From NCBI GenBank assembly GCA_031262585.1, contig JAISHK010000001.1:1-64000 (forward strand): a stretch of 64,000 nt of DNA, given 5' to 3'. A program made the translations under genes and the position numbers. Within the stretch, counting starts at the first letter, position 1; every line of letters begins with the position of its first letter. The notes below the pieces were generated by a model, which did not search any database, was not told the DNA's origin, and saw nothing but the letters and a program-made list of their open reading frames with translations. Positions 18,302-27,628 of the stretch are shown in pieces. The DNA comes from Endomicrobium sp. (GTDB lineage Bacteria > Elusimicrobiota > Endomicrobiia > Endomicrobiales > Endomicrobiaceae).

Positions 18302-19156
18302 ATGAACAAAATAATTATTATTTCAGGCCCTACTGCAAGTGGAAAAACAGCGAGAGCTATTGAATTTTGCAAGAAAAATAATGGTGAGATAATTTCTTGT
18401 GATTCACGTCAAATATACAAATATTTAGATATAGGTACAAATAAAGAAGGGATTTTTATACATGATGGTCTTCGTAAAGTTGCAGGAATTTCTCAATATT
18501 TAACTGATATTGTGGATCCTGATAAAATTTATAGTGCTATAAAATTTACACGTGATTCTGACGTGAAAATTTCAGAAATTTTTAAAAGAGGCAAAATTCC
18601 TGTTATAACAGGAGGTACAGGACTATACATTAAGACTTTGATTTATGGATTTGACGAAATGCCTGAAGCAAATGAAGTTTTAAGAAAGGAATTTATGTTA
18701 CAATCTCAAGAACAGCTTTATAATAGACTTTTAAAATTAGATCCTGAATCTGCAAAAAGGAATAAACTGAACCCGCAAAGATTGATAAGGGCACTTGAAA
18801 TTAATATTCTTTCAGGTAAAACTATTGGAGAGCATTTTAAATCTAAAAAATTGCGGTATAATTTTGATCATTATAGTATTTCTGTATCTAACAAAATTTT
18901 ATATGAAAAAATTGATAAACGATGTAAGTATATGATAGAAAATGGTATGATTGAAGAAACTCAAAAAGTTTTAAGTATGGGATTTGATAGAAAATGTCCA
19001 GCACTAAGTGGGATAGGGTACAAACAAATAGTACAATATTTAGATAATAAAATTTCTAAGAATACTTTGGTTTTAGAGTTTTCAAAAAATACTAGACATT
19101 ACGCTAAGCGTCAAATCACTTGGTTTAAATCACAACCTGAAGTGAAATTTATATAG
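18302..19156 (+). CDS. miaA: tRNA dimethylallyltransferase
   Basis: MiaA transfers a dimethylallyl group to A37 of UNN-reading tRNAs, giving the substrate of MiaB. The P-loop GPTASGKT is at residues 9-16, followed by CDSRQIYKYLDIGTNK, a TGGTGLYIK substrate motif and a C-terminal RHYAKRQITWF segment. At 284 residues it is slightly short for the family but has all core motifs. No Shine-Dalgarno is visible, and coupling to mutL, 11 bp upstream, is likely. Confidence 0.93.
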   Translation: MNKIIIISGPTASGKTARAIEFCKKNNGEIISCDSRQIYKYLDIGTNKEGIFIHDGLRKVAGISQYLTDIVDPDKIYSAIKFTRDSDVKISEIFKRGKIPVITGGTGLYIKTLIYGFDEMPEANEVLRKEFMLQSQEQLYNRLLKLDPESAKRNKLNPQRLIRALEINILSGKTIGEHFKSKKLRYNFDHYSISVSNKILYEKIDKRCKYMIENGMIEETQKVLSMGFDRKCPALSGIGYKQIVQYLDNKISKNTLVLEFSKNTRHYAKRQITWFKSQPEVKFI

Positions 19157-19165
19157 AAAAAATTT

Positions 19166-20701
19166 ATGAAAAACAAAGTACTGATAGAGCAAGTTGGGGA
19201 AACGGCTTGTGGAACTGTTTTGTCAAGAATATTAGGGTATATAAGAGATATGCTTGTTGCAAATATCTTTGGTACTAGTATGTATGCAGATGCTTTTTAT
19301 GTAGCTTTTAGAATTCCAAATCTTTTCAGACGCATGTTTGGTGAGGGTTCGTTTTCTGCAGCTTTTGTGCCTGTTTTTAGTGAATATTTGCATACAAGAG
19401 GAAGATCAGAAACACAGAAATTTTTAAATTCAGTTTTTACCATTTTATTAATTCTACTTTTGATTATAAATATTTTGTGTATGATTTTTTCTCCATTTCT
19501 GATTAAACTTGCAGCAGGAGGTTTTTTAAATGAACCTGAAAAAATGCAACTTACAATAAAACTTACAAGATTAATATTCCCATCTATGATTTTCATGTGT
19601 TTATCAGCTTTTTTGCTTGCAGTTCTTAATGTTTTGCACTCTTTTTTCCTTCCTGCATTAGCTCCATCCACACTAAATCTTTCTGAAATTTTTTATATAT
19701 TAGTGTTTTGTCCTCTGTTATTTCCTGAGGATCAAATTAAAGGTCTTAGCATAAGTGTTATAATAGGTGGAGTATTTTATTTTTTTGTACAGTATATAGA
19801 ATTTAAAAAATTAAAATGGAGATTAAATTTTTATATTAATTTTAAGCATCCAGGTGTAAAAAAAATAATCTTTCTTATGATTCCATCAATTATAGGCTTA
19901 TCTGTGGATCAAATAAACGCATTAGTTGATAGCAGATGTGCTTCTTCTATGGAGCATGGAGCGGTGTCAGTTCTTTATTATTCAAATAGGCTTATGCAAA
20001 TGCCTTTAGCAGTTTTTGGATTTGCCATTGTAACGGCTATTCTTCCATCAATGTCAAAATCTTATGCAAAAAAAGATTTAACAACATTTAATAATTTTTT
20101 AAACTATTCTATACGTCTTACTATTTTTAGTATTCTTCCATCAATGACAGGACTTATTGTTATAGGACTTCCTATAATAAAGATTTTATTTGAACGTGGT
20201 GAGTTTAATTCTTTAAGTGCAATTATGACAAACAAAGTCTTGATTTACTATTCTTTGGGTCTTCCGGCTTACGCTTTGACTAAAATTTTTGCAAATGCGT
20301 TTTATTCACTTCAAAACACAAAAACTCCTGTAAAAATTGCAGTAACAGTTATGATATTGCATGCAATTTTATGTATTGTATTAATGCAATATATGGGTGT
20401 TAGTGGGTTAGCTTTTGCAACATCTATATCTTCTTATGTTAATTTAATATTGCTTATTTTATGCTTTGAAAAACGTATATATAAAATTGATTTTAGACAA
20501 ATAATGATTTCATTTTTAAAATCTTCTCTTGCATCAATAGTTACTGGAATAATAGCATTTAATATGTGTAAAACTTTCAATAATTTGTTTATTGCAGTTC
20601 CCGTTGCCATATTGTGTGGAATTATGGCTTTTATTACAGTTTCGTATATTTTGAAGTCTGAAGAATTAAAAGTATTCATCCATATTTTTTTAAATAAGTG
20701 A
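19166..20701 (+). CDS. murJ: lipid II flippase MurJ (MviN family)
   Basis: A 511-residue polytopic membrane protein of the MOP exporter superfamily. The opening TVLSRILGYIRDMLVANIFG and the following FRIPNLFRRMFGEGSFSAAF are the hallmark MurJ N-terminal region; about 14 hydrophobic helices follow. It flips undecaprenyl-linked peptidoglycan precursor across the inner membrane. It starts 9 bp after miaA and its TGA stop overlaps the GTG start of uvrC, so the three genes form one transcription unit. Confidence 0.9.
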   Translation: MKNKVLIEQVGETACGTVLSRILGYIRDMLVANIFGTSMYADAFYVAFRIPNLFRRMFGEGSFSAAFVPVFSEYLHTRGRSETQKFLNSVFTILLILLLIINILCMIFSPFLIKLAAGGFLNEPEKMQLTIKLTRLIFPSMIFMCLSAFLLAVLNVLHSFFLPALAPSTLNLSEIFYILVFCPLLFPEDQIKGLSISVIIGGVFYFFVQYIEFKKLKWRLNFYINFKHPGVKKIIFLMIPSIIGLSVDQINALVDSRCASSMEHGAVSVLYYSNRLMQMPLAVFGFAIVTAILPSMSKSYAKKDLTTFNNFLNYSIRLTIFSILPSMTGLIVIGLPIIKILFERGEFNSLSAIMTNKVLIYYSLGLPAYALTKIFANAFYSLQNTKTPVKIAVTVMILHAILCIVLMQYMGVSGLAFATSISSYVNLILLILCFEKRIYKIDFRQIMISFLKSSLASIVTGIIAFNMCKTFNNLFIAVPVAILCGIMAFITVSYILKSEELKVFIHIFLNK

Positions 20702-22008
20702 ATAAATTTATTATGTTTACAAATAAATATGAAAAATTAGAACAAATGCCTCAATTACCTGGCGTTTATATAATGTATGATGTAGGTGGTAATATTATAT
20801 ATATTGGTAAGTCTAAAAACCTTAAAAATAGGATATCTTCCTATTTTAACGCTGATGTTAATTCAAAATCTACGACTATTATAACTGCTATGTGCAAAAT
20901 AAATTATATTTTATGTGCCTCTGAAAGAGAAGCTTTGCTTATTGAAAGGCAACTTATACGCAAAATTAAACCTTATTTTAATATAATGTGGAAAGATGAT
21001 AAATCTTATCCATATATAAAACTTTCAATTAACGAAGATTTTCCACGTTTAATACTTACAAGAAAAAATCTTGAAGACAATGCATTATATTTTGGTCCAT
21101 ATCCCAAAATATTTTATATAAAAAAACTTGTTCGTTGGCTTGAAAAGCTTTTTAAATTACGCTCATGTAAAATGAACATCATAGAAAATTTATTGCCTAA
21201 AGAAAAAAAAGTGAAGTCCTGTATTTACTATCATACTAAAATGTGTCCTGGACCTTGTCTTGGTAAAATTACATCTAAAGATTATAAGAATAAAATAAAA
21301 GATATTAAATTATTTTTGAATGGAAAGCTAAAGAAATTGAGAAATGAATGGAAAAAGCAAATGTTTAGTCTAAGTAAAAACATGCATTATGAAGAAGCAA
21401 AAGAGATTAGAGATAGACTTTATGCTTTTGAAAATATGTCTGAAAGAGTTATAATTAATGAAGTTTTTCAAAAAGATGTAGATAAATTAGTACAAAAAGC
21501 AAAAGGTATAAATGAACTAAAAATTGTTCTAAAGTTAAAACATCAACCCGTGATAATAGAAGGATTTGATAATTCGAATATGCAAGGAACAAATGCAGTA
21601 GCTTCAGTGGTGAGATTTCAAAATGGTATTGCAGATAAGAAAAATTACAGACGATTTAAAATTAAAACAGTTTTAGGAGCGGATGATTTTGCTAGTATGA
21701 AAGAAATTGTTTTTAGGAGATATTCGTCATTAATAAAAAAAAGAGAAAAAATGCCTGATTTGATTTTAATTGATGGAGGAAAAGGTCAGCTTAATGCGGC
21801 TTTAAATGCATTAAAAAAACTCGAAATACAGATTCCTATTATTTCTCTTGCAAAAAAAAAAGAGGAAGTTTTTATGCCTAGTAAAGATAAGTCTTTAATT
21901 CTAAGCAGGCATTCTGAAGCTTTGAAACTTTTACAATCTATAAGAAATGAATCTCACAGAGTAGCTATAAATTATCACAGAAAACTTAGAGAAAAAATTA
22001 AAATATAA
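20698..22008 (+). CDS. uvrC: reduced excinuclease ABC subunit C
   Basis: UvrC makes both incisions in nucleotide excision repair. The GIY-YIG domain is present (residues about 17-95, LPGVYIMYD and YIGKSKNLKNR), as are the UVR helix pair (about 205-240) and the second half of the RNase H-like domain (GFDNSNMQGTNAVAS, LILIDGGKGQLNAA, NESHRVAINYHRKLR). The chain is only 436 residues against roughly 600 in the family. About 100 residues are missing between the UVR and RNase H core motifs, and the protein stops before the C-terminal helix-hairpin-helix pair. The family FDISH motif reads FDNSN. GTG start overlaps the murJ stop. Confidence 0.87.
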   Translation: MNKFIMFTNKYEKLEQMPQLPGVYIMYDVGGNIIYIGKSKNLKNRISSYFNADVNSKSTTIITAMCKINYILCASEREALLIERQLIRKIKPYFNIMWKDDKSYPYIKLSINEDFPRLILTRKNLEDNALYFGPYPKIFYIKKLVRWLEKLFKLRSCKMNIIENLLPKEKKVKSCIYYHTKMCPGPCLGKITSKDYKNKIKDIKLFLNGKLKKLRNEWKKQMFSLSKNMHYEEAKEIRDRLYAFENMSERVIINEVFQKDVDKLVQKAKGINELKIVLKLKHQPVIIEGFDNSNMQGTNAVASVVRFQNGIADKKNYRRFKIKTVLGADDFASMKEIVFRRYSSLIKKREKMPDLILIDGGKGQLNAALNALKKLEIQIPIISLAKKKEEVFMPSKDKSLILSRHSEALKLLQSIRNESHRVAINYHRKLREKIKI

Positions 22009-22506
22009 TTTTTGGTGTAAGTAAGTTAAACATTAATTCAATATAGCTTAATTTTTAGAAATTATTTTAAACTGGTATTAACCACAAACAATAAGAAACA
22101 AAAAATATACATTATTGTCAAAAGAGTAAATATCAATTTATAATTATTGTTTATCACATGATTATCCTATACTTTAATTGTATAATGTATCACATTTTAA
22201 AATCTTAAATAGTGTTTACTTAATAGAAATAAACGACAAGAAGGTGCAAAAAATTTGAATTAAGAAGTAGTCGCACATCGACTTAAACCAACATGTTTTT
22301 AGAACAATTGCATCTGAATTTAGTAATATAGATAAAATATAGAAATTATAAAGTTGTGAAAGTAGTATGTAAATTAATAGAAATATAAGCAAAATATATT
22401 GAAATATGTGACATCAATAGAAAAATTTGAAAAGCAAAATTAAGTATTTGTTTTTTCTTTAGATGGTTGGTTTTGGTATCGTATTTGAATATATAAAGGA
22501 ATTTTT
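22009..22506. other. 498-bp intergenic region without recognisable genes
   Basis: No open frame or recognisable protein fragment was found. I looked for the missing UvrC helix-hairpin-helix region, for ThiG and for a TPP riboswitch ahead of the thi locus and recognised none. AAGGA at 22498-22501 is the ribosome site of the broken thiH. Confidence 0.5.
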
Positions 22507-23596
22507 ATGAGTTTTTATGATATAAAACAACAATATAATAATTTAGATTTTGAAAAATATATCACCAATGTATCAGAATAAGGCAATTATAAATTCTATA
22601 CAGAAAGAAATTATTGATGAATCTGACTTTCTAAATCTTTTATCGCCAAAAGCTTTTAGCTACATTGAACAAATTGCCCAGAAAGCTCACGAAATAACTG
22701 TTAGAAATTTTGGGAAAAATATACTTCTGTATATACCCCATTTATGTTTCAATTTTTTGTGTAAATAGCTGTGTTTATTGCAGTTTTTCAGCTGCGAGAT
22801 ATTAAACGCAAGGTTCTTTCTTTTGAAGAAGTCGAAGAAAATTGTAAAATAATTTCAAAATATGATATACGTCATATTTTATTAGTTAGTGGCGAAAGTA
22901 ATGTAAAAACATCCTTAAGTTATTTGAAACAATGCGTTAAAATTTCAAAAAAAATACTTTTATGAAATTAATATAGAAGTATATCCTTTATATGAAGCAG
23001 AATATAAAGAACTGTCGAATGTTGGGACAGATGGACTTACATTTATTAAGAAACCTATGATGAAAAACTTTATAAGACTTTACATACAAAAGGAATAAAA
23101 TCAGATTATAGATATCACTTGGAAACATGTGGAAGAGCAGATATATCGAATTATAGAAATTTAAATATAGGTTCTCTTTTGGGATTAAATAATTTTATAA
23201 GTGAATTTTTTTGTAGGTATACATGCACGAAATATCTCCAAAAAAAATTCTGAGGTAGAAATTGGCATATTTTTTCTAGATTGCGTCCTGCAGTAGGCTC
23301 GTATAAATCCAAAACAATAATATCTGATCAAAATCTTATTCAAACGATATGTGCGACTTTTTATAAATCGTATAAACATAACTGTATCAACTAGAGAAAG
23401 TAGAGGTTTAAGAAATAACTTAATTCCATTGAGAATAATAAAGATGTCAGTAGCTTCAAATACAGAATGTGGTTATGCAGAAATGGGAAAATTTGAGGGA
23501 CGGTTTAAAATAAATGACACTTCTACTGTCAAAAAAGTAAAAGAAATGATATATCAAAAAAAACTGTCAATCTATAATGAAGGATTGGATTATATT
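22507..23596 (+). pseudogene. thiH: broken thiH (tyrosine lyase, thiazole synthesis)
   Basis: Pieces of ThiH, the radical SAM enzyme that makes dehydroglycine for the thiamine thiazole ring, occur in order but in different frames. These are an intact ATG with ribosome site (stops after 24 codons), LLSPKAFSYIEQIAQKAHEIT, the radical SAM motif CVNSCVYC at 22758-22781, EEVEENCKIISKYDIRHILL, EVYPLYEAEYKEL, RYHLETCGRAD, RLRPAVGSY and ITVSTRESRGLRNNLIPL. At least five frame changes separate them. The last piece runs in frame into thiE. Confidence 0.88.
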
Positions 23597-24226
23597 ATGA
23601 AAAAACAAATACCTAAAGGTCTATATGCTATAACAGCAGAAAGCTTTTCAAATGGAAGAGATAATATTACAGTTGCGAAGCAAATGCTTGATGCTGGAAT
23701 AAAAATTCTACAATATCGTGACAAATGTAAAACAAAAATTAAAAAATTAAAACAGTGTGAAATATTGCGTAAACTAACGTTAGAATATGAATGTTTTTTT
23801 ATAATAAATGATGACATTGACATAGCTTTAGCTGTGCAAAGTGATGGTGTCCATATAGGGCAAACCGATTTGCCTATTATTAAGGCAAGAGAAATTTGTA
23901 AGAATGATATTGTTATAGGCTTATCCACGCATACTCCAGAACAGGCTTTATTGGCTGTAAAACATGGAGCTGATTATATTGGGGTAGGTCCAATATATAA
24001 AACATCTACAAAAGATATGAACCCTGTTGGATATGAATATTTAGATTTTTGTGTAAAAAACATAGAAATTCCTAAAGCTGCGATAGGTGGAATTAAGCTT
24101 ATAAATTTGCACAAAATTTGTAAATATAAACCTGATAACATTTGCATGATAACAGAAATAACAACTTCAAATAATATAAAACTTACAATTAAGAAAGCAC
24201 AGGAGATAATAAATGATTACTATTAA
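23597..24226 (+). CDS. thiE: thiamine-phosphate synthase
   Basis: ThiE joins HMP pyrophosphate and thiazole phosphate to thiamine phosphate. The 209-residue TIM barrel is complete: GLYAITAESF, LQYRDK, INDDIDIALAV, DGVHIGQTDLP, GLSTHTPEQ, YIGVGPIYKTSTK and AIGGI. It is the only intact gene of the thi locus. The frame is continuous with the thiH remnant from 23351, but ThiE homology starts at the ATG at 23597, with GAAGGA twelve bases ahead. With ThiH, ThiS and ThiF lost beside it, it may serve salvage of imported thiazole, or be on its way to loss. Confidence 0.88.
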   Translation: MKKQIPKGLYAITAESFSNGRDNITVAKQMLDAGIKILQYRDKCKTKIKKLKQCEILRKLTLEYECFFIINDDIDIALAVQSDGVHIGQTDLPIIKAREICKNDIVIGLSTHTPEQALLAVKHGADYIGVGPIYKTSTKDMNPVGYEYLDFCVKNIEIPKAAIGGIKLINLHKICKYKPDNICMITEITTSNNIKLTIKKAQEIINDYY

Positions 24227-24418
24227 AATTAATGGAGAAGATAAAAAATAAAAGATAATATTACTATTTTTAATTTTTTAAAGGAAAGTAATGTTAAGCC
24301 TATTGAAATAGTAGTAGAACATAATTTTAAAATTGTAAAACCTGAAAATATAGAAAAAATTGTGTTGAAAGATGGTGATGTGTTAGAAATATTGAGATTT
24401 ATAGGAGAGGATAAATGA
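24213..24418 (+). pseudogene. thiS: frameshifted thiS (sulfur carrier)
   Basis: The ATG overlaps the end of thiE and reads MITIKINGEDKK, then stops. One base more in the A6 run at 24243-24248 would restore a full ThiS-sized frame: KDNITIFNFLKESNVKPI, then VLKDGDVLEILRFIGEDK to the TGA at 24418. The end lacks the C-terminal Gly-Gly that carries sulfur, so even the restored product would be defective unless the tail has diverged. Confidence 0.78.
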
Positions 24419-24844
24419 AGAATAATCTTGAAAGATATCAAAGATAATTATCGCTTATCTCTATCGGTTTCAGGACAGCAGAAGCTTTTTAATGCTAAAG
24501 TGCTTGTGTGTGGTGGGTTAGGTAGCCCTGTACTTACCTGCTGCAGGTGTAGGTTAATATAGGACTATGTGAATTTGAAGGAATTATAACAACAATAATT
24601 CCAATAGAAAAAACGATATGTTTTCAGTGTATATATCCTATAAGACCTTCAAAACAATTAATGTCAAAAATTTAGTATAGGTGCAGTAGCTGAAGTAATA
24701 GGTTTTATGCAAGCTATAGAAGCAATAAAAATTATATTTGGTTTGCATTGTCTTAAAAATAAAATTTTAATTTTTAATGGTATAAAAAATACATATAGGA
24801 TTAAAAATGTGTTGAAAAGAAAGAATTGTTCAGTTTGTTGTTAG
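24416..24844 (+). pseudogene. thiF: broken thiF/moeB-type adenylyltransferase
   Basis: Fragments of a ThiF/MoeB E1-like enzyme occur in several frames: NLERYQR, SGQQKLFNAKVLVCGGLGSPV, CFQCIYPIRPS, SIGAVAEVIGFMQAIEAIKI and a terminal zinc pair CSVCC. The middle, including the adenylation core after the nucleotide loop, is deleted. The gene follows the usual thiS-thiF order. It is non-functional as read. Confidence 0.82.
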
Positions 24845-24858
24845 AACTAATACCCGAA

Positions 24859-24887
24859 TTGACTATGTGTGATATTTAATGTATAAT
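24859..24887 (+). promoter_or_regulatory. sigma-70 type promoter of rpsT
   Basis: TTGACT (24859-24864), a 17-base spacer and TATAAT (24882-24887) form an almost perfect promoter. The start of transcription would be near 24894, giving a leader of about 53 nt before rpsT with a GGGGGAT ribosome site. Confidence 0.82.
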
Positions 24888-24946
24888 TCAAATGGTTTTT
24901 ATAAAGCGACAAAAAAATTGAAATAAAGTTTGGGGGATATTATAAA

Positions 24947-25228
24947 ATGGCAAAGTTAAAAACAGGGAGACATACATCTGCTATTAAAGAATCAAGAAAA
25001 GCAGAAAGAAGGGCCAAGAGAAACGTAGCTATTAAAAGCAAAATTAAAACCATGGTAAAAAAAGTTGAAACTGCTGTAAAAAATAAGGATATAAAAGTTG
25101 CAGAGGAACAATTAGCTGTGGCTTTTTCGGAATGGGATCGAGCAGCTAAAAAAAATGTTGTGCATTTTAAATCAGCTTCAAATCAAAAAGCAAGATTGTC
25201 CAAACTTGTCGCAAAAATAACTGTCTAA
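24947..25228 (+). CDS. rpsT: 30S ribosomal protein S20
   Basis: The 93-residue lysine- and arginine-rich helical protein matches S20: the N-terminal RHTSAIKESRKAERRAKRN, the central KIKTMVKKVE and the C-terminal NVVHFKSASNQKARLSK. S20 binds 16S rRNA early in 30S assembly. It stands alone, with its own strong promoter and a good ribosome site. Confidence 0.94.
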   Translation: MAKLKTGRHTSAIKESRKAERRAKRNVAIKSKIKTMVKKVETAVKNKDIKVAEEQLAVAFSEWDRAAKKNVVHFKSASNQKARLSKLVAKITV

Positions 25229-25501
25229 TTAACATACATATAACGAATAGTGAATTAATAGTGATTTATGTCAAATAACATGTTGCTATTAGTCGAAAAT
25301 GGTAGGATACATATTCAATAAAAACTAAAATTTTGCTTGGCAAATGTCGTTATTTTGATGTCGTTTATGTTATTTTTAAAATAAGAGTATAATGTATCAT
25401 TAGTATTTTTATAGTTGACAAAGAAATTTTGAAACCATGAAACTAATTATTTAGTTTTATATGATATTTTAATGATTGTTTACTTAATAAGGATAATATT
25501 A

Positions 25502-26131
25502 ATGAATATATTTGTATATATTGTAATTCTTCTTTTTTCTGCTATAGTCCATGAAATTGCTCACGGATATACAGCTTATTTAAGAGGAGATAATACAGCG
25601 AAAATATTAGGTCGTGTTACTTTAAATCCTGTACCTCATATAGATTTCTTGGGGAGTATTATCCTTCCAGTTATATTATTATTTTTAAAATCACCAATTT
25701 TATTTGGGTGGGCAAAATCTGTTCCTATTGACTATAATAAATTGAAAAATCCTAAAATAGATAACGCGATTGTTTCACTTTCTGGTCCTGTTTCAAACAT
25801 TTTACTGGCTTTTTTTTCTGGATTAATTATACGTTTTACAAGATTATTTCTTAACTTTGAAGTTTCTGAATCTATTATCTCTTTTTTTTATGTAGTACTT
25901 AACATAAATGTAATTCTTGCAATTATAAATTTAATACCAATTCCTCCTCTTGATGGCTCAAAAGTTATAACATGTTTTTTGCCTAAAAATTTTTTATTAA
26001 AATATTTAAATTTAAATTCTTATATTTGGTTAATAGTGTTATTTTTATTATTATCATCTAACGTGACATGGAAGATTATAATTCCGATTATAAATTTTTT
26101 TGTAATTGTTTTCAGTGGAATAAATTATTGA
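25502..26131 (+). CDS. M50 family (site-2 protease type) membrane metalloprotease
   Basis: A 209-residue intramembrane zinc protease with HEIAH in the first helix, GRVTLNPVPHIDFLGSI after it, and the C-terminal NLIPIPPLDGSKV Asp ligand. It is the short, PDZ-less group 3 type of site-2 proteases; its substrate is unknown. I chose ATG 25502 because AAGGA lies eight bases before it; an in-frame ATG at 25472 has no such site. trpS follows 18 bp downstream. Confidence 0.88.
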   Translation: MNIFVYIVILLFSAIVHEIAHGYTAYLRGDNTAKILGRVTLNPVPHIDFLGSIILPVILLFLKSPILFGWAKSVPIDYNKLKNPKIDNAIVSLSGPVSNILLAFFSGLIIRFTRLFLNFEVSESIISFFYVVLNINVILAIINLIPIPPLDGSKVITCFLPKNFLLKYLNLNSYIWLIVLFLLLSSNVTWKIIIPIINFFVIVFSGINY

Positions 26132-26149
26132 AATTTTGAGAGAGTTTCT

Positions 26150-27124
26150 ATGAAAAAAAGAGTATTATCAGGAATGCGGCCTACAGGCAGACTTCATGTA
26201 GGGCATTATTTTGGAGCATTAAAAAAATGGGTTGAGCTTCAAGAAGAGTGTGACTGTTATTATATGTCTTCTGATTGGCATGCTTTAACTACAAATTATG
26301 TAGATACCTCTAAAATTAATGAAAATACCCTAGAAATGATTGCTGACTGGATTACGGCTGGTATTAACCCTCATAAAGTTATAATTTTTAGACAATCAAA
26401 AGTGCCTCAACATACTGAATTATTCCTTATTCTTTCTATGATAACGCCACTTAGTTGGTTACAAAGGTGTTCTACGTATAAGGAGCAAATTAAGGAAATC
26501 AAGAATAAAGATTTTAATAATTATGGTTTTTTAGGATATCCAGTTTTAATGGCTGCAGATATTTTATTATACAAAGCTAATATAGTTCCAGTAGGATGTG
26601 ATCAGCTTTCTCATTTAGAACTTACTCGTGAAATAGCTAGAAGATTTAATAATTTATATGGTAATGTTTTTATTGAGCCAAAAGAAGAGCTTTCAAAAGA
26701 AGCAAAAGTTCCTGGTTTAGATAGAAGAAAAATGTCTAAATCTTATGATAATTCGATTTTCCTTGGAGAAAGTGACGATATTTTAAGAGAAAAAGTTAAA
26801 AATATGTTTACAGATCCTCTAAAAATACGAAAGAATGATCCTGGTCACCCTGACGATTGTGTTGTTTTTGCGTTTTATAAGATATTTGATAAGGATTATA
26901 TAAATAGACGAGAGAACTGTAAAGCAGGATTAATAGGCTGTATAATGTGCAAAAAACAAATTACAGAAATACTTTCTGAATTCATGAATCCCTTAGCTAT
27001 AAAAAGAAAAGATATTATTTCGGATAAAGCTCATTTAGAAAAATTTATTGAAAATGGAAGTCAAAAAGCTCAAGAAATAGCTCAAAAAACCATATTGGAA
27101 ATTCGTTATGCTTTAAAATTTTAA
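26150..27124 (+). CDS. trpS: tryptophanyl-tRNA synthetase
   Basis: A class I synthetase of 324 residues charging tRNA-Trp. The HIGH-like motif is in MRPTGRLHVGHYFGAL at the N terminus, the KMSKS loop is in RRKMSKSYDNSI, and the GCDQLSHLELTREIA segment is the expected dimer and substrate region. GAGAG precedes the ATG. The usual downstream scpA-scpB pair is present but broken. Confidence 0.94.
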   Translation: MKKRVLSGMRPTGRLHVGHYFGALKKWVELQEECDCYYMSSDWHALTTNYVDTSKINENTLEMIADWITAGINPHKVIIFRQSKVPQHTELFLILSMITPLSWLQRCSTYKEQIKEIKNKDFNNYGFLGYPVLMAADILLYKANIVPVGCDQLSHLELTREIARRFNNLYGNVFIEPKEELSKEAKVPGLDRRKMSKSYDNSIFLGESDDILREKVKNMFTDPLKIRKNDPGHPDDCVVFAFYKIFDKDYINRRENCKAGLIGCIMCKKQITEILSEFMNPLAIKRKDIISDKAHLEKFIENGSQKAQEIAQKTILEIRYALKF

Positions 27125-27142
27125 TGATTTTAAGGAATTATT

Positions 27143-27612
27143 ATGATTTATGATATACGAATATTGATTATTGATGTATTTAAAGGACCATCAGATTTTT
27201 TATTATTATAAAAAAGAATGATATTAAAATTAACAATATAAAGATAGCTGAAATAACTTTTGAATATTTTATTTATTTAAATTTAATACAAACTTTAAAT
27301 ATTGATATTAAAGGAAAATTTGTTGTAATAGAATCAACTTTAATGCGAATAAAAGCAAAGAGTATACTTCCATCAAATAATAAAAAAGAAGTTAAAGAGA
27401 AAAATACATTTGATCAACTTAAGAGTAAACTTGTTGAATATCAAAAATAACTATAGATGAACAAGATTTTATATTAGATGCTACGATTTTTGATTTGATG
27501 AGTAGTATCAGTAAGATTTTGATTACGCTTCCAGAAAATATAAAAGAATATATAAAAAATGCCTATTGAAAGAAAAATTAAAGAAATTCTTGATTTTTTA
27601 GATGGGAAATAA
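27143..27612 (+). pseudogene. scpA: broken scpA (condensin kleisin subunit)
   Basis: The gene keeps its ribosome site (AAGGA) and ATG but stops at codon 23 (FKGPSDFLLL then TAA). The rest continues as KKNDIKINNIKIAEITFEYF, GKFVVIESTLMRIKAKSILP, FDQLKSKLVEYQK, then after another shift DATIFDLMSSISKILITLPE and EILDFLDGK. The C-terminal winged-helix part is missing. ScpA bridges the SMC heads in chromosome condensation. Confidence 0.85.
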
Positions 27613-27628
27613 CTTAAGGAAAGAAGAT

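Noticed and set aside
22009-22506. Possible TPP riboswitch or thiG ahead of thiH
   Set aside because: No conserved TPP-aptamer segments and no ThiG motif could be recognised.
23590-23928. 112-codon minus-strand frame opposite thiE
   Set aside because: Shadow of the conserved thiE coding strand.
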